64,000 nucleotides of DNA. It comes from Candidatus Flexifilum affinis (GTDB taxonomy: Bacteria > Chloroflexota > Anaerolineae > Aggregatilineales > Phototrophicaceae). Positions 34,779 to 42,525 of this stretch are shown here, piece by piece. Positions within the stretch are counted from its first letter, which is position 1. Each line of letters opens with the position of its first letter. The stretch is from the NCBI GenBank assembly GCA_016713325.1, contig JADJPJ010000016.1, positions 124,001 to 188,000 on the forward strand, written 5' to 3'. The notes beneath the pieces were generated by a model. The model was not told the origin of the DNA, searched no databases, and saw only the letters and a list, made by a program, of their open reading frames with translations. A program made the position numbers and the translations under genes.

Positions 34779-35197
34779 ACGAGGAAATCGCAGCGCTGCC
34801 CTTCGAGGCGGCCTACACCATGCTCCAGGACATCATCGCCCGTCTGGAATCCGGCGATCCGACGCTTGAAGAGTCGGTGACGTTGTTTGAACGGGGCCGG
34901 CTGCTGATGGAACACTGCCAGCGCCTGCTCGACCAGGCTGAGCTGCGCGTGACGCAGATCGGGGGGGGGAGGGGACCCCCCCCCCCCCCCCCCCCCACCC
35001 CCCCCCCCCCCCCCTGCCCCCCTCTCCATTCTGGCGAGGGGGAGAGCTGCGGGGGGCTGGAAGTGGGGGGAGTTATCCCAAGAGTTGACCCAGAATATGG
35101 GGATAACGGTTTGATGACATGCACGATATCGCAAAAATGGGAGGGTTTTATCACAATGCAAACCCAAATTTGGGATATGCGGGCGGGTAATTTGTGA
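34775..35197 (+). CDS. xseB: Exodeoxyribonuclease VII small subunit, C-terminus disrupted by a G/C-run
   Basis: The first 62 residues (LPFEAAYTMLQDIIARLESG, TLEESVTLFERGRLLMEHCQ) are a full XseB helical hairpin, and the overlap with xseA (ATGA) fits. XseB proteins are about 60-80 residues, so the reading frame beyond LRVTQI is probably not natural. There the DNA becomes a G9 run, then C21 and C17 runs, then a repeat element, adding a Gly/Pro-rich tail to 140 residues. The true stop is therefore unknown. An assembly fault or a repeat inserted at the gene's end are the two explanations. Confidence 0.7.
   Translation: MNEEIAALPFEAAYTMLQDIIARLESGDPTLEESVTLFERGRLLMEHCQRLLDQAELRVTQIGGGRGPPPPPPPTPPPPPCPPLHSGEGESCGGLEVGGVIPRVDPEYGDNGLMTCTISQKWEGFITMQTQIWDMRAGNL
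34961..35045 (+). repeat. Homopolymer G/C tract followed by repeat (REP-like), copy 4
   Basis: G9-A-G4-A-C21-A-C17-TG-C6, then TCTCCATTCTGGCGAGGGGG, which is the same CCCCTCTCC...GGGGGAGAG arm pair seen at 38311 and elsewhere. Runs this long are unusual in the window and likely to be collapsed or misread. Confidence 0.7.
35072..35107 (+). promoter_or_regulatory. Inverted repeat before the receiver/reductase gene
   Basis: GTTATCCC (35072-35079) and GGGATAAC (35100-35107) with a 20-bp gap holding TTGACC. It is about 115 bp before the next start; a possible operator. Confidence 0.35.
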
Positions 35198-35222
35198 TTT
35201 TGTATCCAGGTGAGGAATGAAT

Positions 35223-36878
35223 ATGGCAAATAAACCGGTGATCTTCTTACTCGACGACGACCCCGAGGTGCTCAATGCCATCCAGCGCGATGTCCGCCGG
35301 GAGTTCGGCAAGGACTATCGCATCATGCGCGCCAGCACCGGCGGCGAAGCCCTGGACGCCCTTCAGCAGCTCAAGCTGCGCGACGACGTGGTGGCCATGT
35401 TCCTGGTCGACCAGCGCATGCCGGAGATGACCGGAGTCGAATTCCTCACCGAGGCGATCCAGCTGTTCGCGAACGCGCGCCGTGTGCTGCTGACGGCCTA
35501 TGCCGACACCAACGCCGCCATCCAGGCGATCAACAAGATCAATCTCGACTACTACCTGATGAAGCCGTGGGACCCGCCGGAAGAGAACCTGTTTCCGGTG
35601 ATCCGCGACCTGCTCGACGGTTGGCAGCGCAATTTCCGCCCGGCCTTCGAGGGCGTCCGGGTGATCGGCAATCGCTGGTCGCCGCAGACGCACAACATCA
35701 AAGATTTCCTGGCGCGCAACCGCGTCCCCTATCGCTGGTTCGACGTGGAGACGGAAGCGGCCACCGACCTGCTCAAGCTGATCGAAGACCCCAAGCTGCC
35801 GCTCGTGCTGTTCCCCGACGGCGAGCCGCTGTTCCAGCCGGACACGGTGACGCTGGCGCAGCGCGTGGGCTTGCAGACGCAGGCGAACGCGCCTTCATAC
35901 GATCTGGCGATCATTGGCGGTGGACCGGGCGGCCTGGCTGCGGCAGTGTACGGCGCGTCGGAGGGTCTGAAGACGATCCTGATCGAGCGCGAAGCGACCG
36001 GCGGACAGGCCGGGCAGAGCTCGCGCATCGAGAACTATCTGGGCTTCCCGGTCGGCCTCAGCGGCAGCGACCTGGCGCACCGGGCGGTCGCCCAGGCCAC
36101 CCGCTTCGGCGTCGAGATCCTGACCCCGTCGGAGGCGTGCGGCGTGCGCATCGAAGACCGCTACCGCATTCTGAAGCTGACCAACGGTACGGAGATCGTC
36201 AGTAAGGCGCTGCTGGTGGCAACCGGCGTGTCATACCGGCGTTTGCAGGTGGCGGGCTGCGACGAACTGACCGGCGCGCGCGTGTACTATGGCGCGGCCA
36301 TGACCGAAGCGGCGTCGGTGGCCGGGCAGAACGTGTTCATCGTCGGCGCGGGCAATTCCGCCGGACAGGCCGCCATGTTCTTCTCGCGCCATGCCGAAAA
36401 GGTGCATCTGGTGGTGCGCAGCGACGATCTGGCCAAGAGCATGTCGGCCTATCTGATCGACCAGATCGCCGAGACGCCCAACATTCAGGTGCTGCTCAAT
36501 ACCGAGGTTTTCGCCGTGCATGGCACCGAACACCTGGAAGCGGTCACGCTGATGGATCGCGCTGCAAATGAGCTGACCAAGTACGACGCCGCTGGCCTGT
36601 TCGTTTTCATCGGCGCCATGCCCTACACCGACTGGCTGCCATCGGACGTGGTGCGCGATGAACGCGGTTTCATCCTGACCGGCAACGATCTGCAGAAGGG
36701 CGGCGGCCTGCCCAAGACCTGGACGCTGGATCGCCCGCCGTTCCTGCTGGAGACGAGCGTGCCCGGCATCTTCGCCGCCGGCGACGTGCGCCACGGATCG
36801 GTCAAGCGTGTGGCCTCCGCCGTGGGCGAGGGGTCGATCTCTGTTCAATTCATCCACCAGTACCTCGGAGACCTGTAA
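35223..36878 (+). CDS. Response regulator fused to thioredoxin-reductase-like FAD protein
   Basis: A 551-residue fusion, starting at ATG 35223 (seven bases after GAGG). Residues 1-125 are a receiver: IFLLDDDPEVLN, MFLVDQRMPEMTGVEFL (phospho-Asp), LLTAYADTNAA, YYLMKPW (Lys). A short thioredoxin-like link with FPDGEPLF follows. Residues about 220-545 are a thioredoxin-reductase-like flavoprotein: GGGPGGLAAAVYGASEGL, IENYLGFPVGLSG, VGAGNSAGQAAMFFSRHA, FAAGDVRHGSVKRVASAVGE. The redox CxxC of true TrxR (CATCDG) is replaced by YYGAAMTEA, so it cannot act as a normal TrxR. It is followed without gap by a sensor kinase gene. Redox or NAD(P)H-sensing output is inferred. Confidence 0.85.
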   Translation: MANKPVIFLLDDDPEVLNAIQRDVRREFGKDYRIMRASTGGEALDALQQLKLRDDVVAMFLVDQRMPEMTGVEFLTEAIQLFANARRVLLTAYADTNAAIQAINKINLDYYLMKPWDPPEENLFPVIRDLLDGWQRNFRPAFEGVRVIGNRWSPQTHNIKDFLARNRVPYRWFDVETEAATDLLKLIEDPKLPLVLFPDGEPLFQPDTVTLAQRVGLQTQANAPSYDLAIIGGGPGGLAAAVYGASEGLKTILIEREATGGQAGQSSRIENYLGFPVGLSGSDLAHRAVAQATRFGVEILTPSEACGVRIEDRYRILKLTNGTEIVSKALLVATGVSYRRLQVAGCDELTGARVYYGAAMTEAASVAGQNVFIVGAGNSAGQAAMFFSRHAEKVHLVVRSDDLAKSMSAYLIDQIAETPNIQVLLNTEVFAVHGTEHLEAVTLMDRAANELTKYDAAGLFVFIGAMPYTDWLPSDVVRDERGFILTGNDLQKGGGLPKTWTLDRPPFLLETSVPGIFAAGDVRHGSVKRVASAVGEGSISVQFIHQYLGDL

Positions 36879-38309
36879 ATGCTGACGCGGGACCAACTGC
36901 GCGAAGTCGAACTGTTCTCTCACCTACGCGACGATCAGGCCGACTGGGTTCTGACCCACAGCGAAGTCCTGGAGTTTGGCCCCAACGAGTACGTCTTCAG
37001 GCAGGGGCAGCCGGCCGACTACTGGTATGCCGTGCTGGACGGTGAGCTTCAGATCGTCCAGGAACGCGAAAATGCCGAGTACGTGCTGGCCACCCACACC
37101 CGGGGCGCCTTCAGCGGCGAGGTCCCGCTGCTGAGCGGCACGCCCTATATCGCCAGCGCACGCACGCTGGCCCTGACGCGCGTCCTGCGGCTGGACAACC
37201 AGAATTTCCGCGACATGTTCGGCGTGTGCCCGGTGATCGTCAGCAAGCTGTTCGGCGCGCTGCAGTGGCGCATCCAGACGACGGAGGCGCTGGCCCGCCA
37301 GCGGGAGAAGCTGTCCTCGCTGGGCGTGCTGGCCGCCGGTCTCGCGCACGAACTGAACAACCCGTCCGCCGCGGCGACGCGCGCCGCCAGCCAGCTCGGC
37401 ACGGCGCTGGACGCGCTCCAGGCCCCGCTCATGCGGCTGTCGGGCATGATCGGCGCGGATCAGATCGCCGCCCTGCTCGACGTGCGCGCGCAGGCCGTGG
37501 CGCGCGCGGTCAACCCCGAGGATCTGGACGCCATGACCAAGAGTGACCGCGAGGACGTGGTCGGCTCCTGGCTGGACGATCAGAATGTCGAGAACAGTTG
37601 GGATATGGCGCCGGTGTTCGTCTCGGCCGGCCTGGATGTCAATGCGCTGGAGGATCTGCGCGACTCGGTGGGCGACGAGGCGCTGCCCGACGCTGTCGGC
37701 TGGTTGTGCGCGGCGGTCAACGCCGGCATCCTGCTGCGTGAGGTGGAACAAGCGACCAAGCGCATCTCCGGGCTGGTCAAGGCGGTCAAGTCGTATTCCT
37801 ACATGGACCAGGCCCCGCAGCAGGAGGTCAATATCCACGAGGGGATCGACGACACGCTGGCGATCATGGCCTACAAGCTGCGCCAGTCGAACATCACCGT
37901 CGCCAAGCAGTACGACCCAAATCTGCCGACGATTCAGGCCTATGGCAGCGAGCTGAACCAGGTGTGGACCAACATCATCGACAACGCCATCGACGCCATG
38001 ACCTCGGCGCACGGTAAGGGCAAGCTGACGTTGACCACCTGGGGCGACGACGAGAACGTATACGTGCAGATCGGCGACGACGGCCCCGGCATCCCACAGG
38101 ATGTACTGGCGCGCATTTTCGAGCCGTTCTACACGACCAAAGAAGTGGGCAAGGGGACCGGCCTGGGCATGGATATCGCCCAGCGCATTGTGTTCTCGCG
38201 GCACCGCGGCGACATCCACATCGAGTCGGCGCCGGGCGACACGCGGTTCATCATCCGCCTGCCGATCAATGCCGGGCTGATCAAGACGGACGGCGGGGAG
38301 GGGAAGTAA
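36879..38309 (+). CDS. Histidine kinase with N-terminal cyclic-nucleotide-binding domain
   Basis: A 476-residue soluble kinase whose ATG touches the upstream stop. The cNMP-binding domain is residues about 10-125 (LFSHLRDDQADWVLTHSEVL, VFRQGQPADYWYAVLDGELQ, RGAFSGEVPLLSGTPY). The dimerisation His is in LAAGLAHELNNPSAAATRAA (about residue 155). The ATPase has an N box ELNQVWTNIIDNAIDAMTSA, G1 IGDDGPGIPQDVLARIFEPF and G2 GTGLGMDIAQRIV. It should phosphorylate the receiver in the fusion protein before it. No transmembrane segment is seen, so it senses a cytoplasmic signal. Confidence 0.88.
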   Translation: MLTRDQLREVELFSHLRDDQADWVLTHSEVLEFGPNEYVFRQGQPADYWYAVLDGELQIVQERENAEYVLATHTRGAFSGEVPLLSGTPYIASARTLALTRVLRLDNQNFRDMFGVCPVIVSKLFGALQWRIQTTEALARQREKLSSLGVLAAGLAHELNNPSAAATRAASQLGTALDALQAPLMRLSGMIGADQIAALLDVRAQAVARAVNPEDLDAMTKSDREDVVGSWLDDQNVENSWDMAPVFVSAGLDVNALEDLRDSVGDEALPDAVGWLCAAVNAGILLREVEQATKRISGLVKAVKSYSYMDQAPQQEVNIHEGIDDTLAIMAYKLRQSNITVAKQYDPNLPTIQAYGSELNQVWTNIIDNAIDAMTSAHGKGKLTLTTWGDDENVYVQIGDDGPGIPQDVLARIFEPFYTTKEVGKGTGLGMDIAQRIVFSRHRGDIHIESAPGDTRFIIRLPINAGLIKTDGGEGK

Positions 38310-38310
38310 A

Positions 38311-38466
38311 CCTCACCCCCTAGCCCCGCTGAAACCTCACCCCCTGGCCCCTCTCCGTGCGAGCAAGCTCGCCACGGGAGAGGGGTAACCGGTTGCGGGG
38401 AGGTTGGGTTATGGCGGGCCCTCACCCCTGACCCCTCTCCCACGCAAGCGGGGCGAGGGGGGGTGG
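38311..38466 (+). repeat. Intergenic palindromic repeat (REP-like), copy 5 (tandem units)
   Basis: CCTCACCCCCTGGCCCCTCT with GCCACGGGAGAGGGG gives one stem-loop (38336-38384), with GCGAGCAAGCTCGC inside. A second unit is CTCACCCCTGACCCCTCTCC with GGGCGAGGGG (38420-38466). It follows the kinase gene directly. Confidence 0.7.
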
Positions 38467-38538
38467 TGGGGAAGGCCTCAAGCTCGTCAATGCCGATTTT
38501 GCCAGGCGGTGAAGAAACGGGCTGCGCTGCGGACCGGG

Positions 38539-39520
38539 CTAGGAGTCTGGGAGTCGTTCATGCGTCGTCCAGATGCCATCATCGCGGACGATGAAGATAT
38601 CTGGGTATTCCTTGAGCCAACCGGTAAGTTTTTTGCCGCCAAAGCGTTCCTCGTACAAGGGATCGGTTTCGCGAAGGACGTTTCCCAATTGCGCTGGATC
38701 TCACGCCGCCTTGTGGGCGCCTTAATGATAAGTAGGCCATTGCCAAGAATATCCCGGCGCGTAGAAGGCTATCGTCATGGTCCGATGGCGCGACCACGCT
38801 ATCCCCCACGCGTCTCGCAAGGGAAGGTCAGGTGGCGCCTCTCAACGGCGGAATGGATACTCGACGAACCCTCCTCGACGGCTTGACCTTCCAAATCCCC
38901 TCTTCGTGTGGCTTTCGCCTCCGAGTTCGACAGTTCGGATCCAATCGAGTAGTATCCAATTCGCTACGAAGTACGCAATGGAACATGATCATTGAGCACC
39001 TTCCGCCACCTCTAGCCGCATGCCAGAGGTGCTCCTTTCCGGCGATTCACCAGCCAGCCAGCGAGGTTCTTCCAGTTAGTACGAACGGACGGCAAGACTC
39101 TCCGAGTTCAGACGATGATCAGCAATCGCCGCCAAGGCCGATGACCGCTGCCCGACCCTTTTCGCGGATGTACCTGCATGCAGAGGCAAAGTCACCATCG
39201 CCAGAAACGATGATGAATACGTTCACATCTTCTCCCGTCCAACTGGTGTCAACCAGAAGCTCGCCAATCTCTACCAGCATGCGGTGGTCGGTGGCATTCT
39301 TCCCAATCGGGTTACCTGCTACCGGTTCTCGAGCCAAGCGATCCTGTGTTGAGGATGCCGGGGAGCCAGGTTTGCGGCGTTCCAGTTCACGGCTTCGGAG
39401 CGTGATCACCTTGCCGAAAAAATCTGCGAACTCCACGAGGGGTTGCAGGCACCGGATGGGCGCCATTCCCCTGTCGATGAGAAGGGCCACGCGATTCCGG
39501 AGGTCAATGCCGATGGTCAT
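38539..39520 (-). pseudogene. NYN (LabA-like) protein with OST-HTH-like C-terminus, degenerate
   Basis: The minus strand at 39119-39520 encodes an NYN/PIN-like domain: RVALLIDRGMAPIRC, KNATDHRMLVEIGELLVDT and VFIIVSGDGDFASACRYIRE, the usual Asp-rich nuclease pattern of LabA-like proteins. After GLGGDC a stop is met. Further on, 38810-38539 encodes in two frames SLLRAGIFLAMAYLSLRRPQ then DPLYEERFGGKKLTGWLKEY and PDIFIVRDDGIW, which fit an OST-HTH/LOTUS-like domain. These belong together as an NYN-LOTUS RNA-binding/nuclease gene broken by stops and frameshifts. A perfect inverted repeat (GAGCACCT...AGGTGCTC, 38994-39034) lies in the gap. An indel-rich assembly is also possible. Confidence 0.5.
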
Positions 39521-39579
39521 GTTAAGTCGCTGTCGATGACGGCGGCGAGGGGTGTACAGAAGTCATTGGGAAATGGTGT

Positions 39580-40245
39580 CTACATCAGCTCCAGGAGGGT
39601 GCGGACGCGGCGGACGTTGGGTGGCAGGGACACATCCTGGTAGCGGTTGCGCCGGTCGACGATGACGCAGGGCAGGTCACAGGCGGTGGCGAAGTCGGCC
39701 TCCGACCAGGGATCGTCGCCGATGACCACGGTGTTGTCTGCCCGCAGGCGGGGTTCCAGGCGCTGCGCATAGTCGAACATGCTGCGATCCGGCTTGCGCT
39801 TGCAGTTGAAGCAGATGTTCGGCGTCAGCATGCGCTGCGTGTACTGGGCAATATCCAGCAGGGTGGCGAGGGCCGGCGCACGGTTGTTGTTGGAGATGAT
39901 CATCACGGTGCACCGGTTGGCGGCCAGACGTTTGAGGAAAGGTATGGTGTCGTCGAAGAGCGCGTAATCGATGCTCGCCTCGACTTTTTGGCGCATGCCG
40001 ACCTTGAGCGACATAGCGTCCGGAAGGCCCAGATCGTTGACGAAGGAGTCGATCAACTCAGTCAGGTTGTAGTCTTGGGCCGCGGCCTGCTGCGCCCGCT
40101 GGAGCGCCCGGTTTTGCGTCCTGACGTCGACGGATAATCCGTTGGCTAGCAGATACTCTGGCAGCAGCACGTCAATCGCCCAGGTGATCGGTCCGATGGC
40201 CAGGGTGTCGTCGAAGTCGAGTATCCAGTTGTCGTAGCGCGCCAT
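39580..40245 (-). CDS. HAD-superfamily phosphatase next to a terpene cyclase
   Basis: A 221-residue HAD hydrolase. Motif I is ILDFDDTLAIG (nucleophile Asp), motif II is MIISNNNRAPALA, motif III is the Lys in CFNCKRKPDRSMF, and motif IV is VVIGDDPWSEADFATAC. The helical cap sits between motifs I and II (residues about 20-100). It lies 69 bp downstream of a class II terpene cyclase on the same strand, so it probably removes the diphosphate or phosphate of the cyclised product. Bacterial drimenol synthases fuse such a HAD domain to a class II cyclase. Other phosphate esters cannot be excluded from sequence alone. Confidence 0.75.
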   Translation of the reverse strand: MARYDNWILDFDDTLAIGPITWAIDVLLPEYLLANGLSVDVRTQNRALQRAQQAAAQDYNLTELIDSFVNDLGLPDAMSLKVGMRQKVEASIDYALFDDTIPFLKRLAANRCTVMIISNNNRAPALATLLDIAQYTQRMLTPNICFNCKRKPDRSMFDYAQRLEPRLRADNTVVIGDDPWSEADFATACDLPCVIVDRRNRYQDVSLPPNVRRVRTLLELM

Positions 40246-40314
40246 GCCTTCAGCCTATTTTCTCGTCTATGTCAGCAGCGATGATTGCCGTCAGGGGCGA
40301 CCCCCGCAAGGGAC

Positions 40315-41790
40315 TCAGGACTTGTGATTTTCGTAGGCAAACAGAGCACTCAGGATCGCCGCTTTGATCGGATACGTGGGGGTGTACAGACCCTTGTTGA
40401 TCCAGAGCGCGGGATGGTCCTGCTCCGAGAGGTGATCGTAGAGGTAGTCGGCAGCTTCGTCAAGAAGTCGCATGTCGATCAGCCCGACTTTTTCGCGCCA
40501 GTACAGCAGCGCTTCCAGGCAGTAGGCCGTCTCTTCCGGCGTGGAGTGGCCGAGGTAGCCCCAACCGCCGTCATCGCGCTGGGTGTTCATGACCCAGTTG
40601 ATGCGCGAGCGGGCCAGCACGTCGTCGAAGCCAACCAGGGCCGGCAGCGCAAAGCCGGTCACGTAGTACGGTGAGGCGTGCCATTTGTCCCACCAGAACG
40701 AGCCGCTGCTGTCATGCTGGTGCAAAAACTTAGCCAGTTTGGTAATCCATCTGGGATCGATTTCAGTATCTTCACTTTCCTTCAAAGTGGCCAGCAGTCG
40801 CACATTGGCGCTCAGCGACGGATCGGTCTCGCCATGGAACGTCACGAAGTGATCCTCGACCTCGAAGAAGGCGAATGCTCCGGCATTGGGGGAATAGTTG
40901 CCCCAGCGCAGCAGGGTATAGGCGGCCGCCGAGTCGTCCACATCCGGGACCGGGAAGTGGCTGGCCAGGCAGATGCCATGATCGGTCGACCACTGCGACC
41001 ACAGGAAGGACAGCGCCTGCTGCACGACGGGATGGTTCGGGGTGACGGCGCCGGCCAGGCGCAGGTGGTTCAGCGCCCAGAGGATCTCGAAGATGTCGAT
41101 GGGGGCAATGGCCGGGATGCCGCCATTGCGCCCGGACTGGCGCATCGATTCCAGGTAGGCCAGTGCCTGATCGTTGTGATGCGCCAGGAGGTAGGCGGCG
41201 GTGGCAGCCGGCGAGATGCTGATCGAGCCATTGGCCTCGAAGAGTTCGTCTTCGCAGCGGAAAGCGCCGCGCATACCCTCCAGCGAGAAGGTCAGGGTGG
41301 TCCCGCGCCAGGCGCGATCCGGCCTTTGCAGCAGCGCATTCATTTTGCGGTAGTAGGCGTCCCGGTGCCGCAGCGGGGGACGGGGCACGTTCAGCCCCAT
41401 GTTTTCGGCCTCTTCGCTGAGCGAGAGGGCCAGCAGCGGAAAGCCGACGGTGTCGTTCGGGTCGGAGTGCAGGTTGCCGATCAGATGCCAGAGCGCGGCG
41501 ACACCGCGCTTGACACGCCGATCGTCGCGCGTGCCATTGCCCTGTTCACAAAGGGCCACCACAGCGGCGAGGGTTGAAATGAAGCGATCGTGGAAGAAGA
41601 CGTGTTTGGCGCCCCAGGTGCCGTCGTCATGCTGGTTCTGGCGCAGCCAATCGAGGGCGTCCGAAAACTGAGGATAACGATGGCTGAGGCGGGCGACCCA
41701 GGCGGTTTCGTAGGCGCTCGGCTCCGTTTTGCCGACCCCTAACTCCGTCAACAGGCTCTCAATGGCCGCGGTGAGTGAACTGTCTGCCAC
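40315..41790 (-). CDS. Class II terpene cyclase (diterpene cyclase / copalyl-diphosphate-synthase type)
   Basis: A 491-residue protein starting at GTG 41790, five bases after GAGGA; an in-frame ATG lies 90 bp upstream. It has SAYETAWVARL (residues 25-35), matching the SAYDTAW motif of copalyl diphosphate synthases, and VPDVDDSAAAYTLL with the class II general-acid motif DxDD (D283-V-D285-D286). One QW-type repeat ends the fold (QRDDGGWGYLGHSTPEETAY). No class I DDxxD is present, so it should protonate and cyclise GGPP or FPP without losing diphosphate. Squalene-hopene cyclases also have DxDD but are about 140 residues longer and carry several QW repeats. The HAD phosphatase gene follows. Confidence 0.8.
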   Translation of the reverse strand: MADSSLTAAIESLLTELGVGKTEPSAYETAWVARLSHRYPQFSDALDWLRQNQHDDGTWGAKHVFFHDRFISTLAAVVALCEQGNGTRDDRRVKRGVAALWHLIGNLHSDPNDTVGFPLLALSLSEEAENMGLNVPRPPLRHRDAYYRKMNALLQRPDRAWRGTTLTFSLEGMRGAFRCEDELFEANGSISISPAATAAYLLAHHNDQALAYLESMRQSGRNGGIPAIAPIDIFEILWALNHLRLAGAVTPNHPVVQQALSFLWSQWSTDHGICLASHFPVPDVDDSAAAYTLLRWGNYSPNAGAFAFFEVEDHFVTFHGETDPSLSANVRLLATLKESEDTEIDPRWITKLAKFLHQHDSSGSFWWDKWHASPYYVTGFALPALVGFDDVLARSRINWVMNTQRDDGGWGYLGHSTPEETAYCLEALLYWREKVGLIDMRLLDEAADYLYDHLSEQDHPALWINKGLYTPTYPIKAAILSALFAYENHKS

Positions 41791-42027
41791 ACTGTTCCTC
41801 GCTGTGATAAGGGTAGGCTCAAAGTGCACCTTGAACGCGCTCGTCGGTGTCTTGGGCCACGAATCGCATTGGCGGTTCATTACGCCAGTGTAGATCAGAT
41901 TTACGATTTTCGGATCTTACGATACGCAGGGTTTTTATGTTACGTCTGTCCATCCTTACAGCGCGTAACATGCGTTAGTATATCGTTTGTTGCTGAACAA
42001 ACTGCTTACCAGCGGGGAAAAACGATG

Positions 42028-42064
42028 ATGCCCGTCTAAACGTTTTTCACATTGAGACGGGCAT
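42028..42064. other. Inverted repeat in the 41791-42137 gap
   Basis: ATGCCCGTCT (42028-42037) and AGACGGGCAT (42055-42064) with a 17-base loop containing TTTTT. It may be a terminator-like element or part of a small RNA. Nothing else is seen in the gap, and no promoter for the cyclase can be fixed. Confidence 0.35.
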
Positions 42065-42137
42065 GATTGAGCACCGGTAGGAGAATCGTACTACCTGAAA
42101 CGCGAAAGCAGCGCTGACTATTGGACGCTGCGTGAAA

Positions 42138-42368
42138 TCAACTGCTCACGGTGAAGCGGACGGCAATCCCCGATGGCAGATGATGGGGTTCGAACGGCTC
42201 GCCGATCACGCGGATCTGTGGCTCGCGGAGGAACGCCAGAATCTCCTGCTTCGGAGCAGGCTTCCACCAGCGCGCCTCGTAGACGTTGGCGGCAACCTGT
42301 TCGATCGTGTCCGGAACCGCAGGTTCGACAACTTTCCAAATGTGCGCAAGTTCATAGGTGGCGATCAT
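42138..42368 (-). CDS. Small hypothetical protein, 76 residues
   Basis: An ATG at 42368 with AAGGG some ten bases upstream gives a well-formed soluble protein (YELAHIWKVVEPAVPDTIEQ, EARWWKPAPKQEILAFLREP), ending FTVSS. The composition looks coding, with both strands otherwise free of genes. No family recognised. It is divergent from miaB. Confidence 0.45.
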   Translation of the reverse strand: MIATYELAHIWKVVEPAVPDTIEQVAANVYEARWWKPAPKQEILAFLREPQIRVIGEPFEPHHLPSGIAVRFTVSS

Positions 42369-42525
42369 GTCACAGCCCTTTTCCCACGATATAGTCTTAT
42401 GATAATAAGGAGAGCGATCGGACTCAACCGAATTTCATGAATTTCTCGTTAATTTTGTGCTGATTGACGCTTCTCCTACAGAAAGCTACAATACCGCGTA
42501 TCGTTTCTGTCAGTTCACCTGGTCC

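Noticed and set aside
34961..35045. CRISPR-like or tandem repeat
   Set aside because: Only homopolymer runs; no spaced direct repeats are present. No CRISPR array was seen in the window.
40315..41790. Squalene-hopene cyclase
   Set aside because: Also has DxDD, but this protein is too short, has only one QW-type repeat and carries the SAYxTAW motif of diterpene class II enzymes.
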